From NCBI GenBank assembly GCA_937901225.1, contig CALCGX010000063.1:1-7631 (forward strand): a stretch of 7,631 nt of DNA, given 5' to 3'. Position 1 is the first letter of the stretch; each line of letters opens with the position of its first letter. The translations under genes and the position numbers were made by a program. This stretch comes from an uncultured Bacteroidales bacterium (GTDB lineage: Bacteria > Bacteroidota > Bacteroidia > Bacteroidales > Paludibacteraceae). Under the pieces are notes generated by a model. That model was not told the DNA's origin, did no database searches, and worked only from the letters and a program-made list of their open reading frames with translations. Shown here one piece after another: positions 1 through 5,724 of the stretch.

Positions 1-484
1 TGCACATCAGGTATGCCTGCGGGTCTTTCATCTGCGCCATGGCGGCAATAAGCTCCGGCTTGCTGCCGGCCTCCAGCCCGTAGTGGTAGCGAGAGCCGTA
101 GGAGACGATTTCCTCCACAATCTCGCGCTGGTGGATATGCTTCTTGAGGCAGAGTAGTATTTGGCTTGGATTGACTGGTTTGATGAGGTAATCGGCTATT
201 TTTTGTCCGATGGCTTGCTCCATAATATGCTCCTCCTCTGACTTGGTAATCATCACCACAGGCAGGGTGGGGTGCAGGTCTTTAATCTCTTGCAGGGTTT
301 CCAAACCCGACAAACCTGGCATGTTCTCATCCAGGAAAACAATATCAAATCGCTGCTCTTGGCAAGCTTCGATGGCATCTTGACCACTGTTGACAGGGGT
401 AACTTCGTAGCCTTTTTCTTGCAAATAAATGATGTAGGGTTTTAGCAAATGAATCTCATCATCTGCCCAAAGTATTCGGTTCAT
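1..484 (-). CDS. porX: PorX-like response regulator, N-terminal part (runs off the left edge)
   Basis: The 161 visible residues start at an ATG (base 484) and begin with a CheY-like receiver domain. The acidic pair D8-D9, phosphoacceptor D52 in FLDENMPGLSG, T80 in VMITK and K102 in LIKPVNP are all in place. The FLDENMPGLSGLETL and IKPVNPSQILL wording is what I know from PorX, the Bacteroidetes regulator that works with the sensor PorY and sigma factor SigP to control type IX secretion genes. PorX proteins carry a PglZ/alkaline-phosphatase-like effector domain after a helical linker; that part lies outside the window. Visible residues 118-161 are not a stretch I recognise as the usual PorX linker, so the C-terminal domain is inferred. 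The gene overlaps the end of the pseudouridine synthase by 26 bases, so it is probably translated from the same mRNA. No clear Shine-Dalgarno precedes the start. Confidence 0.8.
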   Translation of the reverse strand, partial: MNRILWADDEIHLLKPYIIYLQEKGYEVTPVNSGQDAIEACQEQRFDIVFLDENMPGLSGLETLQEIKDLHPTLPVVMITKSEEEHIMEQAIGQKIADYLIKPVNPSQILLCLKKHIHQREIVEEIVSYGSRYHYGLEAGSKPELIAAMAQMKDPQAYLMC

Positions 485-1493
485 AGTTTTTCCATTTGTT
501 TATTAGGTTTTGCATATCTTCGGGCCATTGGCTTGTAAAATTCATCTCCTCGCCCGTTCGAGGATGACGAAAGCCTAAGGTTTTGGCATGTAGCACTTGT
601 CGTGGACAGAGTGCAAAGCAGTTTTGGATGTATTGTTTGTATTTCTGCGTAGGCAGTCCCTTGAGTATCTCCATGCCGCCATATTTCTCGTCGGCAAAGA
701 GCGGGTGACCAATGCTCTTCATGTGAACGCGAATCTGGTGGGTGCGTCCCGTCTCCAGGCGACATTCCACGAGTGTGACATAGGGGTAACGCTCCAGTAC
801 ACGCCAGTGGGTGATAGCCTCTTTGGCATTGGGGTTCTCCTCTAGGTCCCATATCCTATATATCGTGCGGTCGCGCGTATCGCGCGCGAGTGCGCCCGTG
901 ATGGTGCCTTCATCTTCGGTGAAGGTTCCCCAGACAAGGGCGTTGTAGGTGCGGCGAGTAGTATGCTCAAAAAACTGTTGTCCCAAGTTGGTCTTCGCCT
1001 CGGGTGTCTTGGCTATGAGCAATAGGCCGCTGGTGTCTTTGTCAATGCGATGGACAAGACCGATATTAGGATCGTTGATGTCCAGTTTGTCGCGGAAGTA
1101 GTATGCCAAAGCATTGAGCAACGTGTGCTCGTAGTTACCATGTCCTGGATGCACCACCATGCCTGCGGGCTTGTTGATGACTAGTACGTCATCATCTTCG
1201 TACACTACCTCCAGCGGAATCTCTTCGGGTTGGATGGTATAGTCATGCGGCTCGTGGTCAAGTAGCACTTGTATGACGTCGAAGGGCTTGATCTTGTAGT
1301 TGCTGCTTACGGGCTTGCCATTGACCCATACATTGCCTGCATCTGCAGCACTTTGGATACGACTACGCGAAGTGCCTGCCATATGCTCTGCCAGGTACTT
1401 ATCAATGCGCTGAAGTGCTTGACCCTTGTCCACCTCACTTCGCCAACGCTCCCATACTTCGTCTTGTTCTATGTTTTGTATTTCTTCTGTCAT
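459..1493 (-). CDS. rluD: RluD-type ribosomal large subunit pseudouridine synthase
   Basis: This is a complete 344-residue RluA/RluD-family enzyme, which isomerises specific uridines of 23S rRNA to pseudouridine in the cytoplasm. An N-terminal S4 RNA-binding domain covers about residues 26-75 (RIDKYLAEHM, SRSRIQSAADAG, VWVNGK). The catalytic domain follows, with INKPAGMVVHPG at 106-117 and HRIDKDTSGLLLIAKT at 148-163; D151 is the catalytic aspartate. The RLETGRTHQIRVHM motif is at 245-258. Length is normal for RluD. Family membership is certain; RluD (helix 69 uridines) rather than RluC rests on overall resemblance. The ATG at 1493 leaves an extra N-terminal stretch of about 25 residues before the S4 domain, which is common in Bacteroidetes. 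It lies 122 bases after the PASTA gene with no promoter consensus between them, so the two probably share a transcript. Confidence 0.93.
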   Translation of the reverse strand: MTEEIQNIEQDEVWERWRSEVDKGQALQRIDKYLAEHMAGTSRSRIQSAADAGNVWVNGKPVSSNYKIKPFDVIQVLLDHEPHDYTIQPEEIPLEVVYEDDDVLVINKPAGMVVHPGHGNYEHTLLNALAYYFRDKLDINDPNIGLVHRIDKDTSGLLLIAKTPEAKTNLGQQFFEHTTRRTYNALVWGTFTEDEGTITGALARDTRDRTIYRIWDLEENPNAKEAITHWRVLERYPYVTLVECRLETGRTHQIRVHMKSIGHPLFADEKYGGMEILKGLPTQKYKQYIQNCFALCPRQVLHAKTLGFRHPRTGEEMNFTSQWPEDMQNLINKWKNYEPNTLGR

Positions 1494-1615
1494 AATAATA
1501 AATAGATCGGCTATGCCTGTTAGACCACTGCGTTGTTAGACCGGGCTAATGCCCTGAGAGATATTAGATCATTGATTCTAGCAGCGCCGTAATCGCGATT
1601 TAACAGTGTAACGGT
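1494..1615. repeat. Short repeats and palindromes in the PASTA-rluD gap
   Basis: The 122 bases between the PASTA stop and the rluD start carry a 9-base direct repeat TGTTAGACC at 1518-1526 and 1534-1542 (period 16), a small GGGC/GCCC hairpin at 1543-1554, and a perfect palindrome AATCGCGATT at 1591-1600. A 7-base inverted pair TAGACCG (1537-1543) and CGGTCTA (1612-1618) could close the region into one long stem-loop. I see no TAnnTTTG promoter here. These could be an mRNA processing or stability structure inside the operon, or chance. No function is claimed. Confidence 0.35.
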
Positions 1616-2440
1616 CTAGAAAAACTCCTCCTCATCCACTTCGTTGTCCGCGGTAATGGTCTTTTCGATGTCGGTGGATAGTTTAAGATTCACATTGGTT
1701 CCTTCTACAACAACTGTGCCACTCTCTGGCGATTGGCTATAGACAATGTATTGCTCTTGTGTCTCCTCGGTAGGTGGAATGTCGTATTCCACCACGCCGA
1801 CACTCAGTTTGCTACCCAATAGCCACGAACGAGCATCTGTCAGCGACTTGCCTACCACTGAAGGTACTGTCACTTCAGAGGTCCCTTGCCCTTTGCCTAC
1901 AACCAAAATGATGGGGGTGCCTTCTGCCAAACTGTTACCCGCCAAGATAGGTGTTTGGTCTTCAGTTTGTATGTCAAGGATGATATCTTTGTATGCTGAA
2001 GGTTCGTAAGTAATCTCTTTCACTAGCAATCCTAATGCTTGGATGGTTACCGATGCTTGGCGCAAGCTCAAGTCGCGCAACTCAGGCATTATGACTGGAC
2101 GGCGGAACTGGGCATTGCGAATCACGTAGATGGTGCGGTCGTGCTTCACCGCCGAACCTGCCACTGGGTTCTGCTCCACGATGGTGCCAAGGGGGGTCTT
2201 GTTGGAATAAGTAGAGTCGATGACTTGCAAGCGCAATCCTTCCGACTCAACTATGATATTGGCTTCTTCAAGATACAAGCCAGTGATATTAGGCACAGTA
2301 ACCTCCACACCATGTTCGGTGGCACGGCGCAGACACAAAGTTACAATCAAAACCACTACGATACCTACCACCACTGCGGCAGCCAAATTGATGAGAACAA
2401 AATACCAGTTGCTCTGTTTCCAATCGTTTTTAGTTTTCAT
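1616..2440 (-). CDS. Single-pass membrane protein with three PASTA domains
   Basis: This 274-residue protein has a short cytoplasmic N-terminus, one membrane segment at about residues 13-37, then three extracytoplasmic PASTA repeats at about 46-108, 115-183 and 189-256. Repeat hallmarks are VTVPNITGLYLEEA, QNPVAGSAV, VTVPSVVGKSLTDA and QSPESGTVV. It ends in an acidic tail (NEVDEEEFF). PASTA domains bind peptidoglycan or beta-lactam-like ligands in PknB-type kinases and some penicillin-binding proteins; here there is no kinase or transpeptidase, as is usual for the Bacteroidetes version, so a cell-wall role in the periplasm is inferred. The reading frame stays open to 2509, but the ATG at 2440 is chosen because GGAG sits five bases before it and because the longer form would start upstream of the promoter's -7 box at 2479-2486. 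It is the first gene of the leftward unit with rluD and porX. Confidence 0.88.
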   Translation of the reverse strand: MKTKNDWKQSNWYFVLINLAAAVVVGIVVVLIVTLCLRRATEHGVEVTVPNITGLYLEEANIIVESEGLRLQVIDSTYSNKTPLGTIVEQNPVAGSAVKHDRTIYVIRNAQFRRPVIMPELRDLSLRQASVTIQALGLLVKEITYEPSAYKDIILDIQTEDQTPILAGNSLAEGTPIILVVGKGQGTSEVTVPSVVGKSLTDARSWLLGSKLSVGVVEYDIPPTEETQEQYIVYSQSPESGTVVVEGTNVNLKLSTDIEKTITADNEVDEEEFF

Positions 2441-2478
2441 TTTTACTCCAAAGTATGAAAAAATCATTAAATTGTCCG

Positions 2479-2510
2479 CAAAAGTACAATTTTTTTTGCA
2501 TATATGCAAT
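2479..2510 (-). promoter_or_regulatory. Bacteroidetes-type promoter for the PASTA-rluD-porX unit
   Basis: On the minus strand a perfect -7 box TACTTTTG (complement of 2479-2486) is preceded, after 20 bases, by ATTG (complement of 2507-2510), a near match to the TTTG -33 box. This matches the TTTG / TAnnTTTG consensus of Bacteroidetes primary sigma factors. Transcription would start near 2472, giving a leader of about 30 bases before the ATG at 2440. Confidence 0.7.
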
Positions 2511-2526
2511 TTTTAATGTAAATTTG
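2495..2526 (+). promoter_or_regulatory. Bacteroidetes-type promoter for the Cys-rich lipoprotein operon
   Basis: TTTG at 2495-2498, a 20-base spacer and TAAATTTG at 2519-2526 give a full match to the Bacteroidetes -33/-7 consensus. Transcription would start near 2533, leaving an AT-rich leader of about 85 bases before the ATG at 2619. Confidence 0.75.
2496..2509. promoter_or_regulatory. 14-bp perfect palindrome shared by two divergent promoters
   Basis: TTGCATATATGCAA is a perfect palindrome. Its left half holds most of the -33 box of the rightward promoter and its right half most of the -33 box of the leftward promoter. It may be an operator for a dimeric regulator, or simply the result of two facing -33 boxes. 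The geometry means that RNA polymerase can hardly occupy both promoters at once. Confidence 0.45.
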
Positions 2527-2618
2527 CACGGATTTTGTAAATCAGTAATTAAAACTTGTAGAATTTTATAACTTTTAGAATTCTAGAACCGTTGAAACTT
2601 TTAAAATTTTTAAGCGTT

Positions 2619-2885
2619 ATGAAGAAGATTTTGTTAATTGCTGCTGTAGCATTGTGTGCTATGAGTTGCTGCTGCAAGAAGGCAGACAAGGGCGAGTGCG
2701 CTAAGGAGTGCTGCCCAAAGACTGAGTGTGTAGAGAAGAAGTGCTGCAAGGCTGATAGCTGCGCTGCTAAGGCTGCTTGCGCTACTCCATGCGAGAAAGC
2801 TGATAGCTGCTGCGCTGCTAAGGCAGAGTGCCAAAAGGCTTGCTGCGAGAAGCAAGCAGAGTGCCCAGCTCAAGCAGCTGAGTAA
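2619..2885 (+). CDS. Small, extremely cysteine-rich predicted lipoprotein
   Basis: This gives an 88-residue product. MKKILLIAAVALCAMSC is a lipoprotein signal peptide: a Lys pair, a hydrophobic core and a lipobox AMSC with C17 as the lipidated residue, so the protein should be membrane-anchored outside the cytoplasm. The mature part of about 72 residues has 18 cysteines, many in CC pairs spaced by Lys, Glu, Asp and Ala, with no aromatic residue and no histidine. That composition resembles metallothionein-like metal binding, but no metallothionein family signature is recognised. An internal DNA duplication is visible: bases 2751-2773 recur at 2799-2824 with one extra TGC codon, so the gene seems to have grown by short tandem duplication. 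The frame stays open upstream to a TTG at 2592, but only the ATG start gives a clean signal peptide. It is the first gene of an operon with the DUF454 gene. Confidence 0.85.
   Translation: MKKILLIAAVALCAMSCCCKKADKGECAKECCPKTECVEKKCCKADSCAAKAACATPCEKADSCCAAKAECQKACCEKQAECPAQAAE
2751..2824 (+). repeat. Imperfect direct repeat inside the Cys-rich lipoprotein gene
   Basis: The 23-base segment at 2751-2773 recurs at 2799-2824, 48 bases later, with a single in-frame TGC inserted. The units encode ADSCAAKA and ADSCCAAKA, so the second unit gained one cysteine. Nucleotide identity is otherwise complete, pointing to a recent duplication or slippage. Confidence 0.8.
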
Positions 2886-3247
2886 TGCGAGTATTCTACA
2901 TCATTTTAGGATGTATCTCTGTCGTGCTTGGCACGATGGGAATATTTGTACCAGGATTGCCAACAACACCTTTTGTGCTGTTGGCATCTTGGTGTTTTTA
3001 TCGCTCCTCGCCTCGCTTGCAGGCGTGGCTATTGCAGTCGTTTTTGGGTAAGTATATCCGCGAGTATCGCGATAAGGGTGGTCTTACCCTGCGCAAGCGC
3101 ATATATATTATTCTACTGATGGCTACGATGGTGGCTATCTCTACTATTTTCTTTATTTCCTCGATGCCTATCCGTATTGTTGTCTGGTCGGCGGGCTTGA
3201 TAGGCTGCATTGTCGTCGGCTTTGTGGTGCCTAAGGCAAAAGAATAG
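2885..3247 (+). CDS. YbaN/DUF454 family inner-membrane protein
   Basis: This 120-residue integral membrane protein has the DUF454 (YbaN) signature: PGLPTTPFVLLASWCFYRSSPRL at about residues 23-45, with membrane segments near 3-22, 27-40, 74-95 and 97-116 and a positively charged stretch (LTLRKR) before the third. Length is typical for the family, whose biochemical role is unknown. The ATG overlaps the stop of the preceding gene (TAATG), so translation is almost certainly coupled to the Cys-rich lipoprotein. The tight coupling suggests the two act at the same envelope location, but this is inference. E. coli YbaN is the best-known relative. Confidence 0.9.
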   Translation: MRVFYIILGCISVVLGTMGIFVPGLPTTPFVLLASWCFYRSSPRLQAWLLQSFLGKYIREYRDKGGLTLRKRIYIILLMATMVAISTIFFISSMPIRIVVWSAGLIGCIVVGFVVPKAKE

Positions 3248-3286
3248 ATTACAGGTTTGTGCCACTAGCAGAGAAATATTAATCAA

Positions 3287-3306
3287 CATACCATATGCGT
3301 GGTATG
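3287..3306. terminator. Possible bidirectional terminator hairpin between converging genes
   Basis: CATACCA (3287-3293) and TGGTATG (3300-3306) form a 7-bp stem with a 6-base loop, about 40 bases past the DUF454 stop and 35 bases past the AbiEii stop on the other strand. Neither side has a good T-run (GGGAAAAATC on one, TTGATTAATATTT on the other), so termination is only a guess from position. Confidence 0.35.
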
Positions 3307-3341
3307 GGAAAAATCTAGTGAGGTTTGTGTGTAGGGGGAAG

Positions 3342-4316
3342 TTATTCAGACGTTATCAACGCGAGCAAGGTACTAATGTCTTCTTCTATTGCATCTACCG
3401 ATGGGATATCACGATAAGCGAGGTCTGGTAATTCGTTGAGATAAGTAGGTTGCAATAGTTGCCATGTAGCATGCAAATCAACGATTAGAGGCGATTGGTT
3501 CAATGGACGAGTTTGCCAACCATCTGGCTTGCTAAAACTCTGTCTATCATGCTCTAACAATGATTGAAAATCCGCACGGAACTCATCGGAATGGATATAT
3601 GCTTGACATGATTCATCATGCAGCAGATAATACAAATCATAGAAATGGCGTATCTTAGCAGTCATTTGAGGTAAATAGTCATCCGCCAAAGAACAACGCA
3701 TAAGCGAAACCAACTTCTCCGTGAGAGTGCGACGGCAATCCAGTACTTTTAATTCCATAGATTGCAGCCTATATTCATCAATCAATCCCCATTGATTATG
3801 CTGCATCATAAATTCTGTTAGAAAACTGGTTATGTGACATTTCTGATAAGGGAATGGATTCGCAAAACTATTAATCTCTAACAACAATTCACCAGAATTT
3901 ACTGAATCCACTTGTTCTGTTATTACTCGTGGGTATTGATAAAACGCTTTATGATAATGCGATCCTTTACTGGTGCTGTCTCTAACAATTTCTTGCAGAC
4001 CTTGTGTCATTGTGTGCGCTGTTTTGCGAATTAGCGTTTTCAATTGGTTGCCGCTGAGGCTATTTGCATCCAAAATAGCTATATCAATATCCTCTGAAAA
4101 ACGAGTACCAATATTATATGCTTTCGTCAAACTCGTTCCGCCTTTAAACACAACTCGTTCTGCAACTTCACTATCAGCCAATAATGACAAAGCATGACAA
4201 ATCCAATAGTCTTTCTCTATGAAAAGGGCCTTTATCCCTAAACCTCCATTGATTTTTGGTTGTGCGGCAGAAACAATTGCTTCTTTAAATAATAATGGAT
4301 TTTCGTGAAGTCTCAT
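3342..4316 (-). CDS. AbiEii/AbiGii-family nucleotidyltransferase toxin
   Basis: This 324-residue protein is the toxin half of a type IV toxin-antitoxin/abortive-infection system. It carries the four family motifs: KGGTSLTKAY at 58-67 (nucleotidyltransferase G-S loop), RFSEDIDIAI at 72-81 with D76 and D78 as the expected metal ligands, RTLTEKLVSLMR at 196-207, and KIRHFYDLYYLL at 221-232. EKDYW at 34-38 is the usual N-terminal motif. Members transfer nucleotides, with GTP binding or tRNA modification described for some, and cause reversible growth arrest. The ATG at 4316 is preferred over one at 4328 because it overlaps the antitoxin stop as ATGA and gives the normal MRLHEN opening; the pair is then translationally coupled. 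The motifs are intact, so the toxin looks active. Confidence 0.93.
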   Translation of the reverse strand: MRLHENPLLFKEAIVSAAQPKINGGLGIKALFIEKDYWICHALSLLADSEVAERVVFKGGTSLTKAYNIGTRFSEDIDIAILDANSLSGNQLKTLIRKTAHTMTQGLQEIVRDSTSKGSHYHKAFYQYPRVITEQVDSVNSGELLLEINSFANPFPYQKCHITSFLTEFMMQHNQWGLIDEYRLQSMELKVLDCRRTLTEKLVSLMRCSLADDYLPQMTAKIRHFYDLYYLLHDESCQAYIHSDEFRADFQSLLEHDRQSFSKPDGWQTRPLNQSPLIVDLHATWQLLQPTYLNELPDLAYRDIPSVDAIEEDISTLLALITSE

Positions 4317-5035
4317 ATAATACGCCAATTTGATTTCGTTAATAATACATCGTCATCAATATGCAAACGATAATATGTTGTTCCGTTTAAAGAATTCTTC
4401 AGTCGTTTGCAGGGGATAGAAAGTTGTTCGCATATAGCACCAAGCAACGCGCGAACGGATGGAGTGTATGCGAGTGCTAAATCCTGCAAATGATTCTTTC
4501 TCTGTTTAGGCAAGTGTTTGATTATTGGTAACAGCATTGCTACTGCTTCAGAAGGAGTAGTGGCTGGAATGCGTTGAATAAAACGCAGTGCATCTAAAAT
4601 CACATATAAGTCCACATCCTCCTCACAGATAGGGTTGGGTTGTAGTACAAATGCTATTTTCTCTATTCCTCGTCTTAAGGGTCTGCGATAGGTGTTTGTA
4701 CCAATCAAAACAGTGCCTGAAATTTGTGTAGTAAGTCCTAGACGAGAAAAAGCATTTGTACCCGTGATATACCCAATGCGCTTTCCTTCTTTTAAAATAA
4801 AGTCTTTTACGAGTTCGAATGTATCAGGTGGAATCTCACCAAAATATTGTGATTGTATAGGTTTATAATATTTACCTTTGCTCAAACGCTTTAGTTTCCC
4901 ATTAGCAACCAATCGATTAAGTGCTACAATTAACGATGGCTGTTGGTTTACGGATACACCAAAATCAGCAGGAGTCATTATGATTCCATCTTCTGTTTTG
5001 TTTAAAATTTTCTTTATTTGTTTTGTAATATCCAT
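4313..5035 (-). CDS. AbiEi-like (DUF6088-type) antitoxin and transcriptional repressor
   Basis: This 240-residue partner of the downstream AbiEii toxin has an N-terminal winged helix-turn-helix at about residues 1-60 (SLIVALNRLVANGKLKRLSKGKYYKP, the last part being the wing). The C-terminal domain is of the type seen in AbiEi/DUF6088 proteins (GYITGTNAFSRLGLTTQISGTVLIGTN; VLDYL-like DALRFIQRIP). AbiEi proteins neutralise the toxin without binding it and repress their own operon by binding paired inverted repeats, which are present upstream here. The frame extends to a GTG at 5047, but the ATG at 5035 is preferred because the GTG lies inside one of those repeats. No Shine-Dalgarno is evident. 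Assigning DUF6088 rather than canonical AbiEi is from memory of Bacteroidetes pairs. Confidence 0.85.
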   Translation of the reverse strand: MDITKQIKKILNKTEDGIIMTPADFGVSVNQQPSLIVALNRLVANGKLKRLSKGKYYKPIQSQYFGEIPPDTFELVKDFILKEGKRIGYITGTNAFSRLGLTTQISGTVLIGTNTYRRPLRRGIEKIAFVLQPNPICEEDVDLYVILDALRFIQRIPATTPSEAVAMLLPIIKHLPKQRKNHLQDLALAYTPSVRALLGAICEQLSIPCKRLKNSLNGTTYYRLHIDDDVLLTKSNWRII

Positions 5036-5045
5036 ACTGCAGACC

Positions 5046-5066
5046 ACACATTAATTGTTAATGTGT
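5046..5066. promoter_or_regulatory. Inverted repeat 1 of the predicted abiE operator
   Basis: ACACATTAA and TTAATGTGT are perfect 9-base arms around TTG. The repeat begins 11 bases upstream of the antitoxin ATG and covers the alternative GTG start, so a bound repressor would sit in the leader of its own gene. AbiEi is known to bind paired inverted repeats at its promoter. Confidence 0.65.
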
Positions 5067-5093
5067 TATGTTTCTTACGCAAAAAACATAACA
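5064..5093. promoter_or_regulatory. Inverted repeat 2 of the predicted abiE operator
   Basis: TGTTATGTTT (5064-5073) and AAACATAACA (5084-5093) are perfect 10-base arms around a 10-base spacer. It abuts repeat 1 with a 3-base overlap and lies just downstream of the predicted transcription start near 5097. As RNA it could also form a leader hairpin. Confidence 0.6.
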
Positions 5094-5102
5094 ATTTCGC
5101 TG

Positions 5103-5134
5103 CAAAGGTAGTGATTTTATTTGGTTTGTGCAAA
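5103..5134 (-). promoter_or_regulatory. Bacteroidetes-type promoter of the abiE operon
   Basis: On the minus strand TTTG (complement of 5131-5134), a 20-base spacer and TACCTTTG (complement of 5103-5110) match the Bacteroidetes consensus fully. The predicted start near 5097 leaves a leader of about 60 bases that contains both inverted repeats. Confidence 0.8.
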
Positions 5135-5151
5135 TGTTTTTTGTATTTTTG
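5120..5151 (+). promoter_or_regulatory. Candidate rightward promoter diverging from abiE
   Basis: TTTG at 5120-5123, a 20-base spacer and TATTTTTG at 5144-5151 also match the consensus fully and overlap the abiE promoter head to head. No convincing protein gene lies downstream for 700 bases, so if active it would make a non-coding transcript. T-rich DNA raises the chance of a false match. Confidence 0.45.
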
Positions 5152-5205
5152 TCAGAAAATCCCCGATTTTGGTGTTTTGCAAGATATGTAAAGTTACCTG
5201 CAAGT

Positions 5206-5256
5206 TTCGGGACCTGAAGGAGTGCGACGGAACGCACTCCGAGCGTAGCGCCCGAA
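5206..5256. repeat. Two-part stem-loop
   Basis: An inner 8-bp perfect stem GGAGTGCG (5219-5226) / CGCACTCC (5233-5240) with loop ACGGAA lies inside an outer 6-bp stem TTCGGG (5206-5211) / CCCGAA (5251-5256). Directly after it, AGAGT/ACTCT (5256-5260 and 5265-5269) makes a further small hairpin around CCCC. Such nested pairing in an otherwise gene-free stretch suggests a folded RNA or a palindromic dispersed repeat. Confidence 0.6.
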
Positions 5257-5378
5257 GAGTCCCCACTCTGAGGAATCAGCGCAAGCATAGAACAAAATAA
5301 AGAGATCTCTGGGACATCTATGGGCTTTCGGTGGCTGTTAGGTCGTTTTCAGACTGCTTTCAAGTTGACTGCGGGCTA

Positions 5379-5399
5379 CGCGACCACTTCGCGACCACT
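5379..5399. repeat. Tandem 10-base direct repeat
   Basis: CGCGACCACT occurs at 5379-5388 and again at 5390-5399, separated by one T. It may be a slippage product or a binding site; nothing further can be said. Confidence 0.6.
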
Positions 5400-5548
5400 G
5401 TTGCACATCTATGTCATAGTGGTGGCTAATCTGTGGCTTTTGTGTTTCAAGTATTTGTACCTCTATAATAATGCTGCAAAAATCTTCGGCGCGGAAAGGG
5501 TTTTGTGCCGAAAGTTGGAGAATTTGGAGAGGACAGTGGTGTAAATAG

Positions 5549-5585
5549 CATGCGGAAGTCGCTATATAACAAGCACTTCCGCATG
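5549..5585 (+). terminator. Strong hairpin, possible rho-independent terminator
   Basis: CATGCGGAAGT (5549-5559) and ACTTCCGCATG (5575-5585) form a perfect 11-bp stem with a 15-base loop, followed after five bases by ATTTTTATT. Rightward this fits a terminator for a transcript begun at the 5120-5151 promoter. The loop contains TATAACAAGCA, also found at the second hairpin downstream, so it may instead be part of a repeated element. Confidence 0.5.
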
Positions 5586-5724
5586 GGTGCATTTTTATTG
5601 AAAAAAGTTTTCGCGTGCCGAATATTGTGCTGAAAAAAATGCAGTATTTTACGCATTGTTATATATTGTTTGTGGCAGAAAAATCACCTATATCGAATAT
5701 AAGTATCAGTTTTTTGTCCAAAAG

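Noticed and set aside
1518..1607. GTTAGAC and ATTTAAC strings resembling integron attC core sites
   Set aside because: The order and orientation are wrong for an attC site, and no integrase or cassette layout is visible.
2441..2509. Longer N-terminus for the PASTA protein beginning at 2509
   Set aside because: It would start upstream of the promoter's -7 box and adds a non-conserved stretch, whereas the ATG at 2440 has a good Shine-Dalgarno.
2634..2873. Antisense open frame opposite the Cys-rich lipoprotein
   Set aside because: A low-complexity Ser/Ala/Leu product, the mirror image of the repetitive TGC/GCT/AAG codons.
3287..3306. Hairpin as an operator or recombination site
   Set aside because: Its place between converging genes fits a transcription end better, and no partner copy is seen in the window.
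5058..5288. Minus-strand open frame of 76 codons running through the abiE promoter and the nested hairpin
   Set aside because: It spans the promoter, operator and palindromes, has no ribosome binding site and no protein-like composition; it is intergenic.
5320..5544. Plus-strand open frame of 74 codons inside the hairpin-rich region
   Set aside because: It lies downstream of the candidate promoter but has no Shine-Dalgarno, no recognisable domain and covers the tandem 10-mer; not supported as a gene.
5447..5656. Minus-strand open frame of 69 codons across the 11-bp hairpin
   Set aside because: It reads straight through both arms of a perfect inverted repeat and has no coding signature.
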